From: Pseudomonas lundensis
GTDB lineage: Bacteria > Pseudomonadota > Gammaproteobacteria > Pseudomonadales > Pseudomonadaceae
Direction of reading: 5' to 3'
NCBI RefSeq assembly: GCF_001042985.1
Contig: NZ_JYKY01000024.1
Coordinates: forward strand, 1-64,000
Length of the DNA: 64,000 bases
The position numbers and the translations under genes were made by a program. Positions 35,647 to 45,024 of the stretch are shown here, one piece after another. The notes beneath the pieces are model-generated. The model was not told the origin of the DNA, searched no databases, and saw only the letters and a list, made by a program, of their open reading frames with translations. Position 1 is the stretch's first letter, and the number at the start of each line of letters is the position of its first letter.

Positions 35647-36330
35647 TTATTTGAGTACCGCCACCTGATCGCTGGCCGGGGCTTTGAGTGCTTGCGCACG
35701 GGCCTGGGCATCGGTCACTTGCTCGGGTGTCAGTCCGGCGCGGGTGACCAGTTCTGCCGCTTGCTTCCAGTTGTCCTGATAGATCAACAACGTCACCAGG
35801 TTCAACGCCGCCAACGTGTCGTCCTCTTTGCTGAGTTCCAGCGCGGTCAAAAACTCAAAGCGTGCGTCGTCCAGGCGCAACAGGTTGAGGTACACCACCC
35901 CCAAGTCATTGCGGATCTTGTCATCGGTGGGGGCCAGGCTGGCGGCCTTTTGCAGGTAGGCCAGGGCCTGGGCGTTGTCTCCTCGGGCTGCCGCCAGTTG
36001 CCCCAGGCCATGCTCGCCCTCGGCTGCCAGACAGGTGCCCTGCAAACTTCGATACAGAGGCTCGGCCTCGCTGCGGCCCAACTGACGGTAGAGGCGCGCC
36101 TTGCGCAACTGCACCTGCCCGTAGCGCTCGGGCAGGCTTTGCAGATTGGCCAGACTGGCGTGCAGCTTGCCTTCTTTGGCCATGTCGTCGGCCAGGTTCA
36201 TTGACAACTCCTGATCGCCACTCAACTTGGCGCAACTGCTGTTCAGGGCCAGCCACGGCGGGTTACTCGCGCCCCCGCTCGCACAGCCGCCCAGCATCAG
36301 CAGCCCGCACGCGACGATCACAGCTTTCAT
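35647..36330 (-). CDS. tadD: TadD, TPR lipoprotein of the Tad system
   Basis: A 227-residue lipoprotein (lipobox LMLGGC near residue 16) with tetratricopeptide repeats in the middle (ALAYLQKAASLAP, NDLGVVYLNLLRLDDARFEFLTALEL). TadD is thought to help outer-membrane secretin assembly or pilin delivery. ATG 36330 follows GGGAG. It is the eighth gene of the leftward rcpC-rcpA-tadZABCD operon. Confidence 0.85.
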   Translation of the reverse strand: MKAVIVACGLLMLGGCASGGASNPPWLALNSSCAKLSGDQELSMNLADDMAKEGKLHASLANLQSLPERYGQVQLRKARLYRQLGRSEAEPLYRSLQGTCLAAEGEHGLGQLAAARGDNAQALAYLQKAASLAPTDDKIRNDLGVVYLNLLRLDDARFEFLTALELSKEDDTLAALNLVTLLIYQDNWKQAAELVTRAGLTPEQVTDAQARAQALKAPASDQVAVLK

Positions 36331-36344
36331 GTTCACACTCCCGG

Positions 36345-37229
36345 TCAAGACCCGAAGGCCCGTGAAATAGCGATAAAACTGGGGCCAGCCAACACAATCA
36401 GCAGCGCCGGAAACAGGAACACCATCATCACGACCGACATCTTGGCCGACATTTTCGAGATGTATTCCTGCATGCGCGTCAGGCGCCGGTCATCGAGCAA
36501 TGCTTTGAGCGCCTGCAACGACTTCATGGCGCCGCCACCCTGCTGGATCAGTTGCTGAAGAATCACACAGGTGTCGTCGAACTCATCCACCGCCAGCAAG
36601 CTCGCGGCTTTTTGCAGCTCCTGACCCAGTTCCAGCCCGGAATCGACACGGGCCAGCACCAGTCGCAGCTCGCCAGTCAACACGGGCAACAACTGCCGCG
36701 CCTCCTGACTCAGCACGCGCAGTGCTTGCTCCACCGCCATGCCTGACTCAAAGAGAATGCGCAGGAGCGGGATAAATGTAGAAACCTCAATCGCCACCTG
36801 TTGCTGACGCCGGGCGGCTGCGTAGGCCAGTAACCGTTTGGGAATCAAGTAACCGATGGCCAGCCCGAACAGCGGCCCCACCCACACATTGCCCGTGTCC
36901 GGGTAGAACACGTTATGCCCCACGAACACCAACCCGGCCAGCACCACCGGGGTGCCAATCTGAAAGGCGGCAAACAGCGAGCGCTGACTGGCCGTGCGCC
37001 ACCCCAGCCGGGTCAACAGGGTTTGGGTTTCGTGGTCCAGCGACACCGAGCGCTGGCCCACTTTGCTGCTGCCGACAGCCCGCAGCCAGGTGCCAAGCGT
37101 GTGCGTACCGGTTTTCCCGCCCTCAAGGCGCTGCATCACACGTTGTTGGCGCAGCCGCTGCTGGATCACGCTATTGATGACCAGTGCCAGGGCGGCCAAC
37201 AGCAAGACAACGCTTATCAGCAAGGCCAT
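36345..37229 (-). CDS. tadC: TadC, inner-membrane platform protein
   Basis: A 294-residue type II secretion system F-domain protein with hydrophobic segments near the N-terminus, in the middle, and at the C-terminus. With TadB it forms the inner-membrane platform of the Flp pilus machine. The frame to 37271 is longer, but ATG 37229 is 1 bp from the tadB stop, fitting translational coupling. Confidence 0.87.
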   Translation of the reverse strand: MALLISVVLLLAALALVINSVIQQRLRQQRVMQRLEGGKTGTHTLGTWLRAVGSSKVGQRSVSLDHETQTLLTRLGWRTASQRSLFAAFQIGTPVVLAGLVFVGHNVFYPDTGNVWVGPLFGLAIGYLIPKRLLAYAAARRQQQVAIEVSTFIPLLRILFESGMAVEQALRVLSQEARQLLPVLTGELRLVLARVDSGLELGQELQKAASLLAVDEFDDTCVILQQLIQQGGGAMKSLQALKALLDDRRLTRMQEYISKMSAKMSVVMMVFLFPALLIVLAGPSFIAISRAFGS

Positions 37230-37230
37230 G

Positions 37231-38115
37231 TCATACGCTCCGCACCATGCGCCACAGGGTAAAGCAGCCAATGACCTGCATCGCCAGCGCCGTCAGCAAC
37301 AAGTGCTGCCCGGAGGCGTCGCTCCACATTTTGGGCAGGTAAGCGGGGTTGGTGAGCATGAAATACACCAGCACCAACAGCGGCAAAACGGCCAGCACCA
37401 TGGCCGTGAAGCGCGTCTCACCGGTCATGGCCTTGAGTTGACGGGCGCCTTGTTCGCGCTCGCGAATCAGGGTGATGAGGTTTTCCAGCAGTTCACTGGC
37501 GTTGCCGCCGTAGCGCTGGTTGACCTTGAGGCCCAGGGCAAACAGGCGAAACTCTTCACGCTCGTACAGCTCGGCCACGTCCTGCACCGCTTCCGGCAAG
37601 CTGACGCCCAATTGCACATTGCGCGACACCCGGCCCAGTGCGGTCTTGAGCGGGTCACTGGAGGCATCAATCGCATTGAGCACGGCATCCGCCAACGTGC
37701 GACCCGCCTTCAAGCTGCGCACCGCGTGATCCAGTAACGGCGGCAGTTGCTCAACCATGCGCCGCACCTGACGGTGGTAGCGCCAACTGAGGTACAGCTT
37801 CAGGCACAGCGGTGGCAGCAGCAGGCAAGCAAGCACCGCCATCCAGCCGCCTGCGAGCCCGGCCAGCAGCATCGCCCCGAGCCACAGGCCAAGCCACAGT
37901 CGCAAGCGCTCCGACGGTCGGGGCAGCCCGGCCTGCAAAAAGGCGCGGTCCAGCCAGAGCAGCCCGCCCAAATGCGGGGCCGGTTGCGGTTGCCCTTGCG
38001 CTAACCGATTGAGCACCCGGCTGGTGGTCGGATTGCGCAACACACGGAACACAATAAACAGCGCCAGGCACGCCATCAGCAACGCGATCAATAACAGCAG
38101 CAGGGCCGGGATCAT
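37231..38115 (-). CDS. tadB: TadB, inner-membrane platform protein
   Basis: A 294-residue T2SS F-domain protein, paralogous to TadC. It starts with a hydrophobic helix (LLLLIALLMACLALFIVF) and has a cytoplasmic loop with LPPLLDHAVRSLKAGRTLADAVL and LYEREEFRLFALGLKVNQRYGGN, typical of the domain. It begins 10 bp after tadA. Confidence 0.87.
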   Translation of the reverse strand: MIPALLLLLIALLMACLALFIVFRVLRNPTTSRVLNRLAQGQPQPAPHLGGLLWLDRAFLQAGLPRPSERLRLWLGLWLGAMLLAGLAGGWMAVLACLLLPPLCLKLYLSWRYHRQVRRMVEQLPPLLDHAVRSLKAGRTLADAVLNAIDASSDPLKTALGRVSRNVQLGVSLPEAVQDVAELYEREEFRLFALGLKVNQRYGGNASELLENLITLIREREQGARQLKAMTGETRFTAMVLAVLPLLVLVYFMLTNPAYLPKMWSDASGQHLLLTALAMQVIGCFTLWRMVRSV

Positions 38116-38125
38116 GGCGGGCCCC

Positions 38126-39403
38126 TCAACCTTGAAGGTTTACGATTGGCTCGCGACGTAACTTGTCGCCCGCCGGATTGAGCGCTTCGCGCATGAAACC
38201 GACCCCGGTGCGCCGATCCAGCCGGAACAGGGTGTTGGTGACATACACGTCATCGCGCACACCCACCACCTCCAGCACTTCGCTGACACAGCGACGCCCG
38301 TCGGGCATGCGCGTGAGCTGGATGATGACGTCCAGCGCGGCGCAGATCATTTGGCGCAGGGTTTTCTCCGCCACGGTGCGCCCGGTCAGGCCCACGAGGG
38401 TTTCCAGGCGCAACAGCGCATCCTGTGCGGTGTTGGCGTGCACGGTGCTCATGGAGCCGTCATGGCCGGTGTTCATGGCGGTCAGTACGTCGAGTACTTC
38501 AACGCCGCGGATTTCCCCCAGGATGATGCGGTCGGGGCGCATCCGCAGGGCGTTGCGGATCAGGTCGCTGGCTTTGACCTCCCCATGGCCTTCGGCATTG
38601 GGCGGGCGGGTTTCCAGACGCACCACGTGCGGGTGACCGAGCTGTAATTCGGCCACGTCCTCAATGGTGACCAGCCGCTCATAGGGGTTAATCAACTGAC
38701 TGAGGATATTGAGCAGCGTGGTTTTACCGGTGCCCGTGCCGCCGCTGATGAGGATGTTGCAGCGCTTGCTCACGGCCTCCTGAATGAAGTCATAGATCGC
38801 CTGATCGATGGTTTGCATGGCCATCAGGTCCGTGCTTTTGAGCATGTCCTTGCGAAACTTTCGAATCGACAGGCACGGGCCGTCCAGCGCAATCGGCGGG
38901 ATGATCGCGTTGACCCGGCTGCCATCGGGCATGCGCGCGTCGACCATCGGTGAGGACTCATCGAGCCGTCGCCCCAACGGCGCCAAAATGCGCTGCATGA
39001 CCCGCTCGACGTGGTGGTCGTCGATAAAGCGCAGTTCGCTCAGGTGCAGGATGCCGTCGCGCTCGATAAACACCCGGTGCGGGCCATTGACCAGAATTTC
39101 GGTGACCGCCGGATCGCGCAGCAGCACTTCCAGCGGGCCAAAGCCGGTGAGTTCGTCAACGATTTCCTCGGCCAGCCGTTCCATTTCATAGCGTGAAATC
39201 GCCAGGTGCAGGCGCGACACGTATTCAGCCACTTTGTCAGTGACGAAATGAGCCAGCGCGGGGCGCGCGTCTTCCAGCAGGTTTTTGCCGGTTTCCTCAA
39301 TGGCCTCGATGATGTAGCGGTGCAGCACCCGTTTCAGGCTGTCGTGCTCGGCATGCCCGTGCGCCCCGTGCAGGCCGGCACCGAACAGTTTTTCACCGTT
39401 CAT
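38126..39403 (-). CDS. tadA: TadA, hexameric secretion ATPase (CpaF family)
   Basis: A 425-residue type II/IV secretion ATPase. Walker A is ISGGTGTGKTTLL (near residue 218), with Asp box RMRPDRIILGEIRG and His box (TGHDGSMSTVHAN) downstream. It powers both assembly and, in related systems, retraction of Flp pili. Its first codon overlaps the tadZ stop (ATGA at 39400-39403). Confidence 0.92.
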   Translation of the reverse strand: MNGEKLFGAGLHGAHGHAEHDSLKRVLHRYIIEAIEETGKNLLEDARPALAHFVTDKVAEYVSRLHLAISRYEMERLAEEIVDELTGFGPLEVLLRDPAVTEILVNGPHRVFIERDGILHLSELRFIDDHHVERVMQRILAPLGRRLDESSPMVDARMPDGSRVNAIIPPIALDGPCLSIRKFRKDMLKSTDLMAMQTIDQAIYDFIQEAVSKRCNILISGGTGTGKTTLLNILSQLINPYERLVTIEDVAELQLGHPHVVRLETRPPNAEGHGEVKASDLIRNALRMRPDRIILGEIRGVEVLDVLTAMNTGHDGSMSTVHANTAQDALLRLETLVGLTGRTVAEKTLRQMICAALDVIIQLTRMPDGRRCVSEVLEVVGVRDDVYVTNTLFRLDRRTGVGFMREALNPAGDKLRREPIVNLQG

Positions 39404-40590
39404 TTAGCCCCCCAGAAGCGGCTCAGCCAATGGGCTGAGGGCCTGGCAAGCCCTTGAGAACGTTGGGCCAGGCGCTCGCCCAGGGTTTTCAGGCCTTGGG
39501 TCAGCGCCTCACGCGGGCCGAGTTCGAAGAGGGTGGTGGCCTGGTTCTTGGCGTTCATCCGCAGTTCGTCAGCAGGTGGTAGCGTGGCCAGCACTTCAAG
39601 GCCGAAGGTTTTGGCCAGTGCGTCGGCGTCGGGCGCCACGCCGCGCAGGTAACGGTCCACCAGCATCCGCGCGTGTTCCAGGTTCATGCCTTTGGCGCGC
39701 CACAGGTTGAGAATCGCCAGATTGCGTCGGCAGTCGAGGACGTTCTGATCGGTGTACCACAGCAATTTGTCGCAATGGCTGACAAAGGTGCGCAGCGCTT
39801 CGCTGTCGGGCTGGCCGGTGAGGTTCACCACGATGTGCTGAAAGTGCTGACGCAAGGCGCTGAGCAACATGTACAACTCGGCCGCGCTGGTGTGCTCAAG
39901 AGGCTCGTCGCTGTCGCTGTACGCCAGAATGCGCAAGCCACCGGGGGCGACGCTGAAGGCGCTGTCGATCAACGTGCTGTCCAGGCGCCGCAAATGGCGC
40001 AAGGCATCACCGAAGTAGAACGCGCTTTGCAGCCCCAACAGCGCGAGACTGTCGCCACGGGGCAGGCCCAAATCCAGCAGCAGGGTTTGCTGGTCGCTCT
40101 TTTGCACCACGAGCCCCAGGTGGCTGGTCAGCAAGGCGCCATCGGCGTTGCACTGCGCGCTGTACATCACCGTCAGGCCGCCCAATTGTGCATTGGGCGT
40201 GACGGCAGGCAGGCGCTTGCTCAGGCGCCGGACCAACCCGGCCACCTCGCTGGAGCGCGAACCATACGCGACAAAATCCCGCGCCCCGGCGCGCATGGCG
40301 TTGAGCACCAACTGGTTGTCCATGCCATCGCCCAGGGCCACGATGGCCAGCATCGGCTTGGCTTCCAGCGCGCCTTCAATCAAGGCGCACTGAGCGACCA
40401 CTTTCTCGCGGTCCAGCCCCACGAACACCAGCCCGGCGAAGGTCACGTCCACCAGCGCCAATAACTCATCCAGGCTGCCAGTGCTGGCGCCTACCACTTG
40501 GCCGATGGGCGCCAGCGCGCCTTGCAACCATTCAAGGTCGGTGATGTTGCGCGTTAACGCGAGAAATGTCTGGCTCAGTCCTTGGCTCAT
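39400..40590 (-). CDS. tadZ: TadZ, MinD/ParA-like localisation protein (CpaE)
   Basis: A 396-residue protein: an N-terminal receiver-like fold (residues 5-125) without the phospho-Asp pocket, then a ParA/MinD-like ATPase domain whose Walker A is degenerate (YSAQCNADGALLTSHLG, no lysine). This is normal for atypical TadZ, which marks the pole for Tad assembly. It overlaps rcpA by ATGA. Confidence 0.84.
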   Translation of the reverse strand: MSQGLSQTFLALTRNITDLEWLQGALAPIGQVVGASTGSLDELLALVDVTFAGLVFVGLDREKVVAQCALIEGALEAKPMLAIVALGDGMDNQLVLNAMRAGARDFVAYGSRSSEVAGLVRRLSKRLPAVTPNAQLGGLTVMYSAQCNADGALLTSHLGLVVQKSDQQTLLLDLGLPRGDSLALLGLQSAFYFGDALRHLRRLDSTLIDSAFSVAPGGLRILAYSDSDEPLEHTSAAELYMLLSALRQHFQHIVVNLTGQPDSEALRTFVSHCDKLLWYTDQNVLDCRRNLAILNLWRAKGMNLEHARMLVDRYLRGVAPDADALAKTFGLEVLATLPPADELRMNAKNQATTLFELGPREALTQGLKTLGERLAQRSQGLARPSAHWLSRFWGAK

Positions 40591-41813
40591 TTGGATAACC
40601 CGCTACGGCGATTGAAATTGCCGTTTTCGAGAAAATACAGGCGATACCAGTTGGGGTCGTAATTGCGCAGCTTTTCTCCGGGCAATGAAGGCAACTGGGC
40701 AGTGGCCGCCAGCGGCTGGATCAGGTGCGGGGTGACGATCATCAGCAACTCGCGCTCTTCGCGGCTGATGTTGGAGGAGCGGAAAAACGCCCCGAGAATC
40801 GGGATATCGCCCAAGCCGGGGAATTTGTCGACCTGTGAGCTATTGCGCGTACTGATCAGGCCACTGATGACAAAGCTCTCACCGTCAGCCAGGGAAATAC
40901 TGGTGTCGGTGCGGCGCACCTTAAGCCCGGGGACCAGCGTGCCTGCGATGTTCACGGCGTTGGTGTAGTCCAGCTCGCTGACTTCGGGCGCGACTTTGAG
41001 CACGATGCGATCACGGCTGACCACCGTGGGGGTCAGGGTGAGGCGGATCCCGAATTCCTTGTACTCGATGGACACGTTGTCGCTGCCACTGCTGGGCACT
41101 GGCACCGGCACTTCGCCGCCGGCCAGAAACGTGGCGCTTTGACCGCTCAGCGCCACCAGGCTCGGACGCGCCAACGTGTAGGCAAACCCGCTGCCTTCCA
41201 GCGCATTGATCATGGCCTTGACCCGACCGCCCCCAAAACCGATGTTGAAGTACTTGTTGTCGGCCGGGGGGCCGCCCGTGATGACGTTTTCAGCGGTGGT
41301 AATCAGCGACCCCGGCGAGCCGAACAGGAAGTTGCTGCCCATGCCGAAAATTGAGGTGCTGGCCTCCTGAAGCTTGGTGCGACTGACTTCGACAAAGCGA
41401 ATATCAGTCTGTACCTGGCTGGGCAACGTCGGGTCTTGCGATGGGGACAGTGACGCGCTGGTAAACCCGGCAGCGGCTTTACCTTTGACGAACACCATGC
41501 TTTGGCGCGGTTTGTTGGAACACGCGGTCCAGACCATCAGGCTGGTGGTGCCGGGGGCGACGCCGGTCAGCAAAAAGGCGCTGTCACCGTTGGCATAGAC
41601 GTCCGCAATGGCCGGATCGCCCACGGCAATGCGGGTGATGCTGACGGGGGAATCCAGTGCTTGCTGGGTGCCCTGGGCCACTTCCAGCACCGCGGGCAAT
41701 GGCCCCAATAACGCGCAATGCGCCGACGCAGCCATTGCCATGTCAACACACAGGCCGCCCAGCATCAGCGTCCAGACAACTTGTTTAAACAGCGGCACAC
41801 AACGTTGACTCAT
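40587..41813 (-). CDS. rcpA: RcpA, secretin of the Flp pilus system (CpaC)
   Basis: A 408-residue outer-membrane secretin. An N-terminal signal sequence is followed by the pilus-secretin N-domain (LEVAQGTQQALDSPVSITRIAVGDPAIADVYANG) and the secretin core (VPVPVPSSG, GIRLTLTPTVV, GLISTRNSSQVDKFPGLGDIPILGAFFRSS). The core ends with the conserved ERELLMIVTPHLI. It forms the channel for the pilus. Confidence 0.9.
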   Translation of the reverse strand: MSQRCVPLFKQVVWTLMLGGLCVDMAMAASAHCALLGPLPAVLEVAQGTQQALDSPVSITRIAVGDPAIADVYANGDSAFLLTGVAPGTTSLMVWTACSNKPRQSMVFVKGKAAAGFTSASLSPSQDPTLPSQVQTDIRFVEVSRTKLQEASTSIFGMGSNFLFGSPGSLITTAENVITGGPPADNKYFNIGFGGGRVKAMINALEGSGFAYTLARPSLVALSGQSATFLAGGEVPVPVPSSGSDNVSIEYKEFGIRLTLTPTVVSRDRIVLKVAPEVSELDYTNAVNIAGTLVPGLKVRRTDTSISLADGESFVISGLISTRNSSQVDKFPGLGDIPILGAFFRSSNISREERELLMIVTPHLIQPLAATAQLPSLPGEKLRNYDPNWYRLYFLENGNFNRRSGLSK

Positions 41814-41842
41814 GCTGGGCTTCCTTGCAGATCAGGAATGTT

Positions 41843-42772
41843 TTAGTGGGCGGGCGCCTGGGTGCCTCGAATGATTTCTATCCCACGGGCCCGAGGCGGA
41901 CCGGCCGGGGCTGTCAGTGGCGCCTTGTTGGCCGGCGTGGCCATCGCCAGTTGATTGAACTGGTAGAGGCTGCGTCTGGCGGCCGCCAGATTGCTCGCCG
42001 CGTCTTTTTCACCTGACCAGTAGTGGCTCAAGCGTTGTTCTTGCGCGCTGCGCACCGCCAGACGCAAGGTTCCGGCCTGCGCGGCAAGCATCAGTTGATT
42101 GACCAGCGGCTCGGGGATGGCCAGCACCACGGTGCGTGCCGTCACCCGGCGCTGGGTTTGCAGTTGCGCCTGCTCGGCGGTCAGCGCCTGACTCACCGGT
42201 TGGCCGTCACTGGTCAGACCCAATTCATCGCCAATGCTCAACACCCGCACCGCAGGCAGCACCACTTGTGTGGAGGATTCAGGGTTGGTGGTGTCCTGAC
42301 GCAGAAACAGCAGAATGTCGACGTAATCCCCCGGACCAAACTGCCCCGCGGCCCCGGCCACTTCATCAATCGCCACCGCCAGCGCGCGTTCGTCAGGGCG
42401 AATCATGCGCGCCAGCGGCCCGCCGATTTCGAAGCTGTGTTCATTGAGCCAGGTGCCCGCGTTCAGCCCTCGCCATGGGGTGCGTCCCACCGCCTGGTCG
42501 ATAGCGGTGAGGCTCCCGGCAGGCGCCGTGCGTAATTTTTCCAGCGTCAAATCATCGGCAGTCAAGGCCACATGCGGGGCGACATCGCGGGTCAACACCA
42601 CCACGCTTTGCTTGGTCTGGTCTTCAATATGGCTCACCCCTTGCTCCACCACCTGCGCCACCGGAGCAGGAGGAACAGGCTGTTGACGGGCCAGCATCAA
42701 CCCCCAGAAACCGGCGGCAATAGCCCCCAAAAACAAGATCGCGGCGAGCACCAGACTCCGGCGATTGTTCAT
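41843..42772 (-). CDS. rcpC: RcpC, secretin-associated protein (CpaB)
   Basis: A 309-residue protein of the CpaB/RcpC family. An N-terminal hydrophobic anchor (LVLAAILFLGAIAAGFWGLML) precedes the SAF/AFP-like domain (LTRDVAPHVALTADDLTLEKL) and a beta domain (FGPGDYVDILLFLR). It probably supports secretin assembly. GGGAGAG precedes ATG 42772. It is the first gene of the leftward operon ending at the DUF3613 gene. Confidence 0.87.
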   Translation of the reverse strand: MNNRRSLVLAAILFLGAIAAGFWGLMLARQQPVPPAPVAQVVEQGVSHIEDQTKQSVVVLTRDVAPHVALTADDLTLEKLRTAPAGSLTAIDQAVGRTPWRGLNAGTWLNEHSFEIGGPLARMIRPDERALAVAIDEVAGAAGQFGPGDYVDILLFLRQDTTNPESSTQVVLPAVRVLSIGDELGLTSDGQPVSQALTAEQAQLQTQRRVTARTVVLAIPEPLVNQLMLAAQAGTLRLAVRSAQEQRLSHYWSGEKDAASNLAAARRSLYQFNQLAMATPANKAPLTAPAGPPRARGIEIIRGTQAPAH

Positions 42773-43114
42773 ATGGCTCTCCCTTTCCCATTGCGTACGG
42801 CAGACAAAAAATCATGCGCAATCAGGTAGCTATGAACGGTTGGCCAGTTGCAACCATTTCGCTATTTGAAGGTAGCGCAGGTAGGACAAAACGCCATTAC
42901 TGACCGGGTTATTTCTGACAGGACATTCGAGGACTTTGATTTGTTTAACGTTTTTGATGGCGGATGACCTGATCCGTTTGGATTACTACTTTCGGATTAA
43001 TCCTTTCTTACAGTTGTGAGGTCGGGCTTTGTTGGCAATGCTCTGATGGCAAATGGGAAGTATGTAGCACCTACGTTACACAGTGCCCGCTTCGGCGCAC
43101 TAAGGAGAAGTCAG
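42773..43114. promoter_or_regulatory. Divergent rcpC/flp control region
   Basis: This 342-bp gap has no gene. It should carry the promoters of the leftward rcp-tad operon and of flp. Near the flp side GGATTA occurs twice (42980-42985 and 42994-42999), and TAATCC (42998-43003) makes the second copy a palindrome. The same GGATTAA half-site occurs upstream of the glycine-rich lipoprotein gene (see 46981-47026), so it is a candidate PprB or other common operator. Only a weak inference. Confidence 0.45.
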
Positions 43115-43270
43115 ATGCTTCTGGATACTGTTCTGAAAGTGTATGTGCCGACTCAGGCGTTCTGCGTGTATCAGACCCGTCAATTAATCAAGCGCCGGGA
43201 CGGGGCTTCGGGCATTGAATACGCCCTGATTGCGGCCATGGTGGCGGTGGTGCTCGCACTGTTTGTCGCC
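43115..43270 (+). pseudogene. flp: flp, Flp-type major pilin, 3' end lost at a fusion junction
   Basis: ATG 43115 follows AAGGAG by 7 bp and encodes a Flp prepilin: positively charged leader, cleavage context RRDG-ASGIEYALIAAMVAVV (Gly30, Glu35, Tyr36) and the hydrophobic helix. After about residue 50 (ALFVA) the sequence is that of an opposing transporter gene read in antisense. The frame then runs on without a stop to 44554, giving a chimeric 479-residue product that cannot be a normal pilin (family about 50-75 residues). Flp is the pilin subunit that the tad locus would export. Confidence 0.82.
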
Positions 43271-44836
43271 AAAACGCAGCCCGACCGCCGCCGAAGACAT
43301 GTCCGAGCCTTTGAATGGCAAATCGTTGAACCAGGTTTTGGCCTTGTCCAGCACCGCGTAGGGCTGCAGCAATTTCACCCACGGCCCTTCGCGGTTGAAG
43401 CTGTAGTTGACCTCATACGCCACCCCCCACCCCTTGTCGCCGGACGCCTGATCGTCGGGGTAGCCGCGGCCAAAGTTCTGTCCGCCAAACACCGCTCGCT
43501 CACTGTCGGGCAAGCTGTCTGCACTCCAGTAGAGGGCGCCGGACATCACGCCCTGCCAATTCTCGAAAAACGTATCGCTCTGCACGCCGGACAAACGCAG
43601 GCGCAAGAAATCCAGGTCGTACTGATTGCCGGTGAGGTTGGTTTCACTCTTGGCGCCCAGGCCTTTCATGCCTTGATACAGACCCGCGCTGACGATGCGC
43701 AGTTGTTTGTTATCGGACTTGCGCCAGTCCCCCTCGAACGCCAGGGCGCGTACGTCTGTTTTCTCGCTGAGGCTGACCGGGAAGCCGACCACCTCGTAAT
43801 CGGTGCGGTCATTCACGCCGTACAACCGGGCGCCGACGCTGAGCCATTGGTTGGGGGCGGCGATCAGCGGGTGGCTGACGCCGATGGAGAAGCGGTCGTT
43901 CTCGCGATGCGGCTTGAGTTCAAACCCGTCACTGGTGGCAATGCTGCTCCCCGGATCGCTGCGATACCGCGCGCCATACAGGCTCAACTGCGTGCCCTCA
44001 GCGTTCAGGTACTGGCTGTAGTCGATGCGGTAGTAATGTTCTTTGTCGTTGCCGGGCGGGAACAACCCGCTGACGCTCAATTGCTCGGCCATCGCTGTTT
44101 GCGAGTTGCTGCTGACCCCGAACAGTGCCTGCGTGCTGTCGCGGCTGCCTTCGGTGAGGCTCATGCTGGTGGTGAACGGTTTGCGGCTGGCATTGATGGT
44201 CAGGGTCGAGGCGCCATCCGTGGTGCCGGGCGGCGGCACTTGTGCTTGCAAGGTGACGCCCGGCAGGCGCCCCATCAAGGTCGCGTAGCGGTCGAACGTT
44301 TTGCGGGTCAGCGGGCGCTCGCCCTTGAGCTTGTCCACCAGTTCATCGATGAAGCCCTTCACCCGACCGACATCACCCTGCACGGTGTAATCACGGATGT
44401 AGCCTTCCACCAGCACCACCCGCACCAGCCCCTGATCAAAATTTTGCGGCGGCAAAAACGCGTACGACAACAAGTAACCATCGGTTTGGTAGCGCTGGGT
44501 GATGGTGCGCGTGGCATCGATCAATTGCGCCAGGGTGATCTCATGGCCCAGTAACGATTGATAGGCAGCGCCCAGCTCCTTGAGCGGGTACACGGTGCCA
44601 CCTTCAATCTGTAATTTGCGGATGGTGAGTCTGGTGCCCATCACCAACGGTGGCGGCTCGACCGCGCCGGGCTTGGGCAATTGCAACGCTGGCTTTTGCG
44701 GGCGGTAAGCGTCCACTGGCAGGTTGGGGGTGGGCAGGGTCTGCATCATTTCGTTGCTGTTGAGGTAGCGCGGCAAGGGCTCGGCCATGACGCACGGGGT
44801 CAGCACAACAAATACGAGAGGAACGTAAGTACGCAT
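43184..44836 (-). pseudogene. ShlB/FhaC-type two-partner secretion transporter, 3' end lost at the flp junction
   Basis: From ATG 44836 (GGAG 6 bp before) come a signal peptide (VPLVFVVLTPCVMA), a POTRA_2 domain (about residues 65-150) and a 16-strand Omp85-type barrel with recognisable TpsB segments (FGGQNFGRGYPDD, VAYEVNYSFNRE). After MSSAAVGLRFGDKQ the frame continues for 26 residues of antisense flp (to 43184). The last one or two barrel strands, including the terminal aromatic recognised by BAM, are missing. No tpsA-type partner is present in the window. Confidence 0.8.
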
Positions 44837-44928
44837 ATGACACTCCATGGTCAACAACAGCGACATAACCAGGTGGGTGCGTCATCTCAGGGCGACGCTA
44901 CCCGGTGCAAGCCCTAGATCCTTGGCTC

Positions 44929-44965
44929 AAAAAAAGACGAGAGGTTCATCAGAACCTCTCGTCTC
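44929..44965 (-). terminator. Strong terminator downstream of the glycine-rich lipoprotein gene
   Basis: A 13-bp perfect stem (44936-44948 with 44953-44965) with an ATCA loop. The run of A at 44929-44936 becomes a T-run on the minus strand. It lies 60 bp after the 45025 gene and separates it from the TpsB-like gene, which therefore needs its own promoter. Confidence 0.92.
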
Positions 44966-45024
44966 AACCAAGCGTAGGCGCTGTAGGTGAGGCCGTCGAA
45001 CCGGCCAGGTGCAATTCGTTAGTT

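Noticed and set aside
39400..40590. TadZ called defective because its Walker A lacks lysine
   Set aside because: A degenerate Walker A is normal for atypical TadZ/CpaE proteins; the gene is intact and coupled to its neighbours.
43271..44554. Long rightward open frame after flp, part of a 512-codon frame
   Set aside because: It is antisense to the TpsB-like gene, which has a signal peptide and barrel motifs. The open frame reflects high GC and the fusion, not a real gene.
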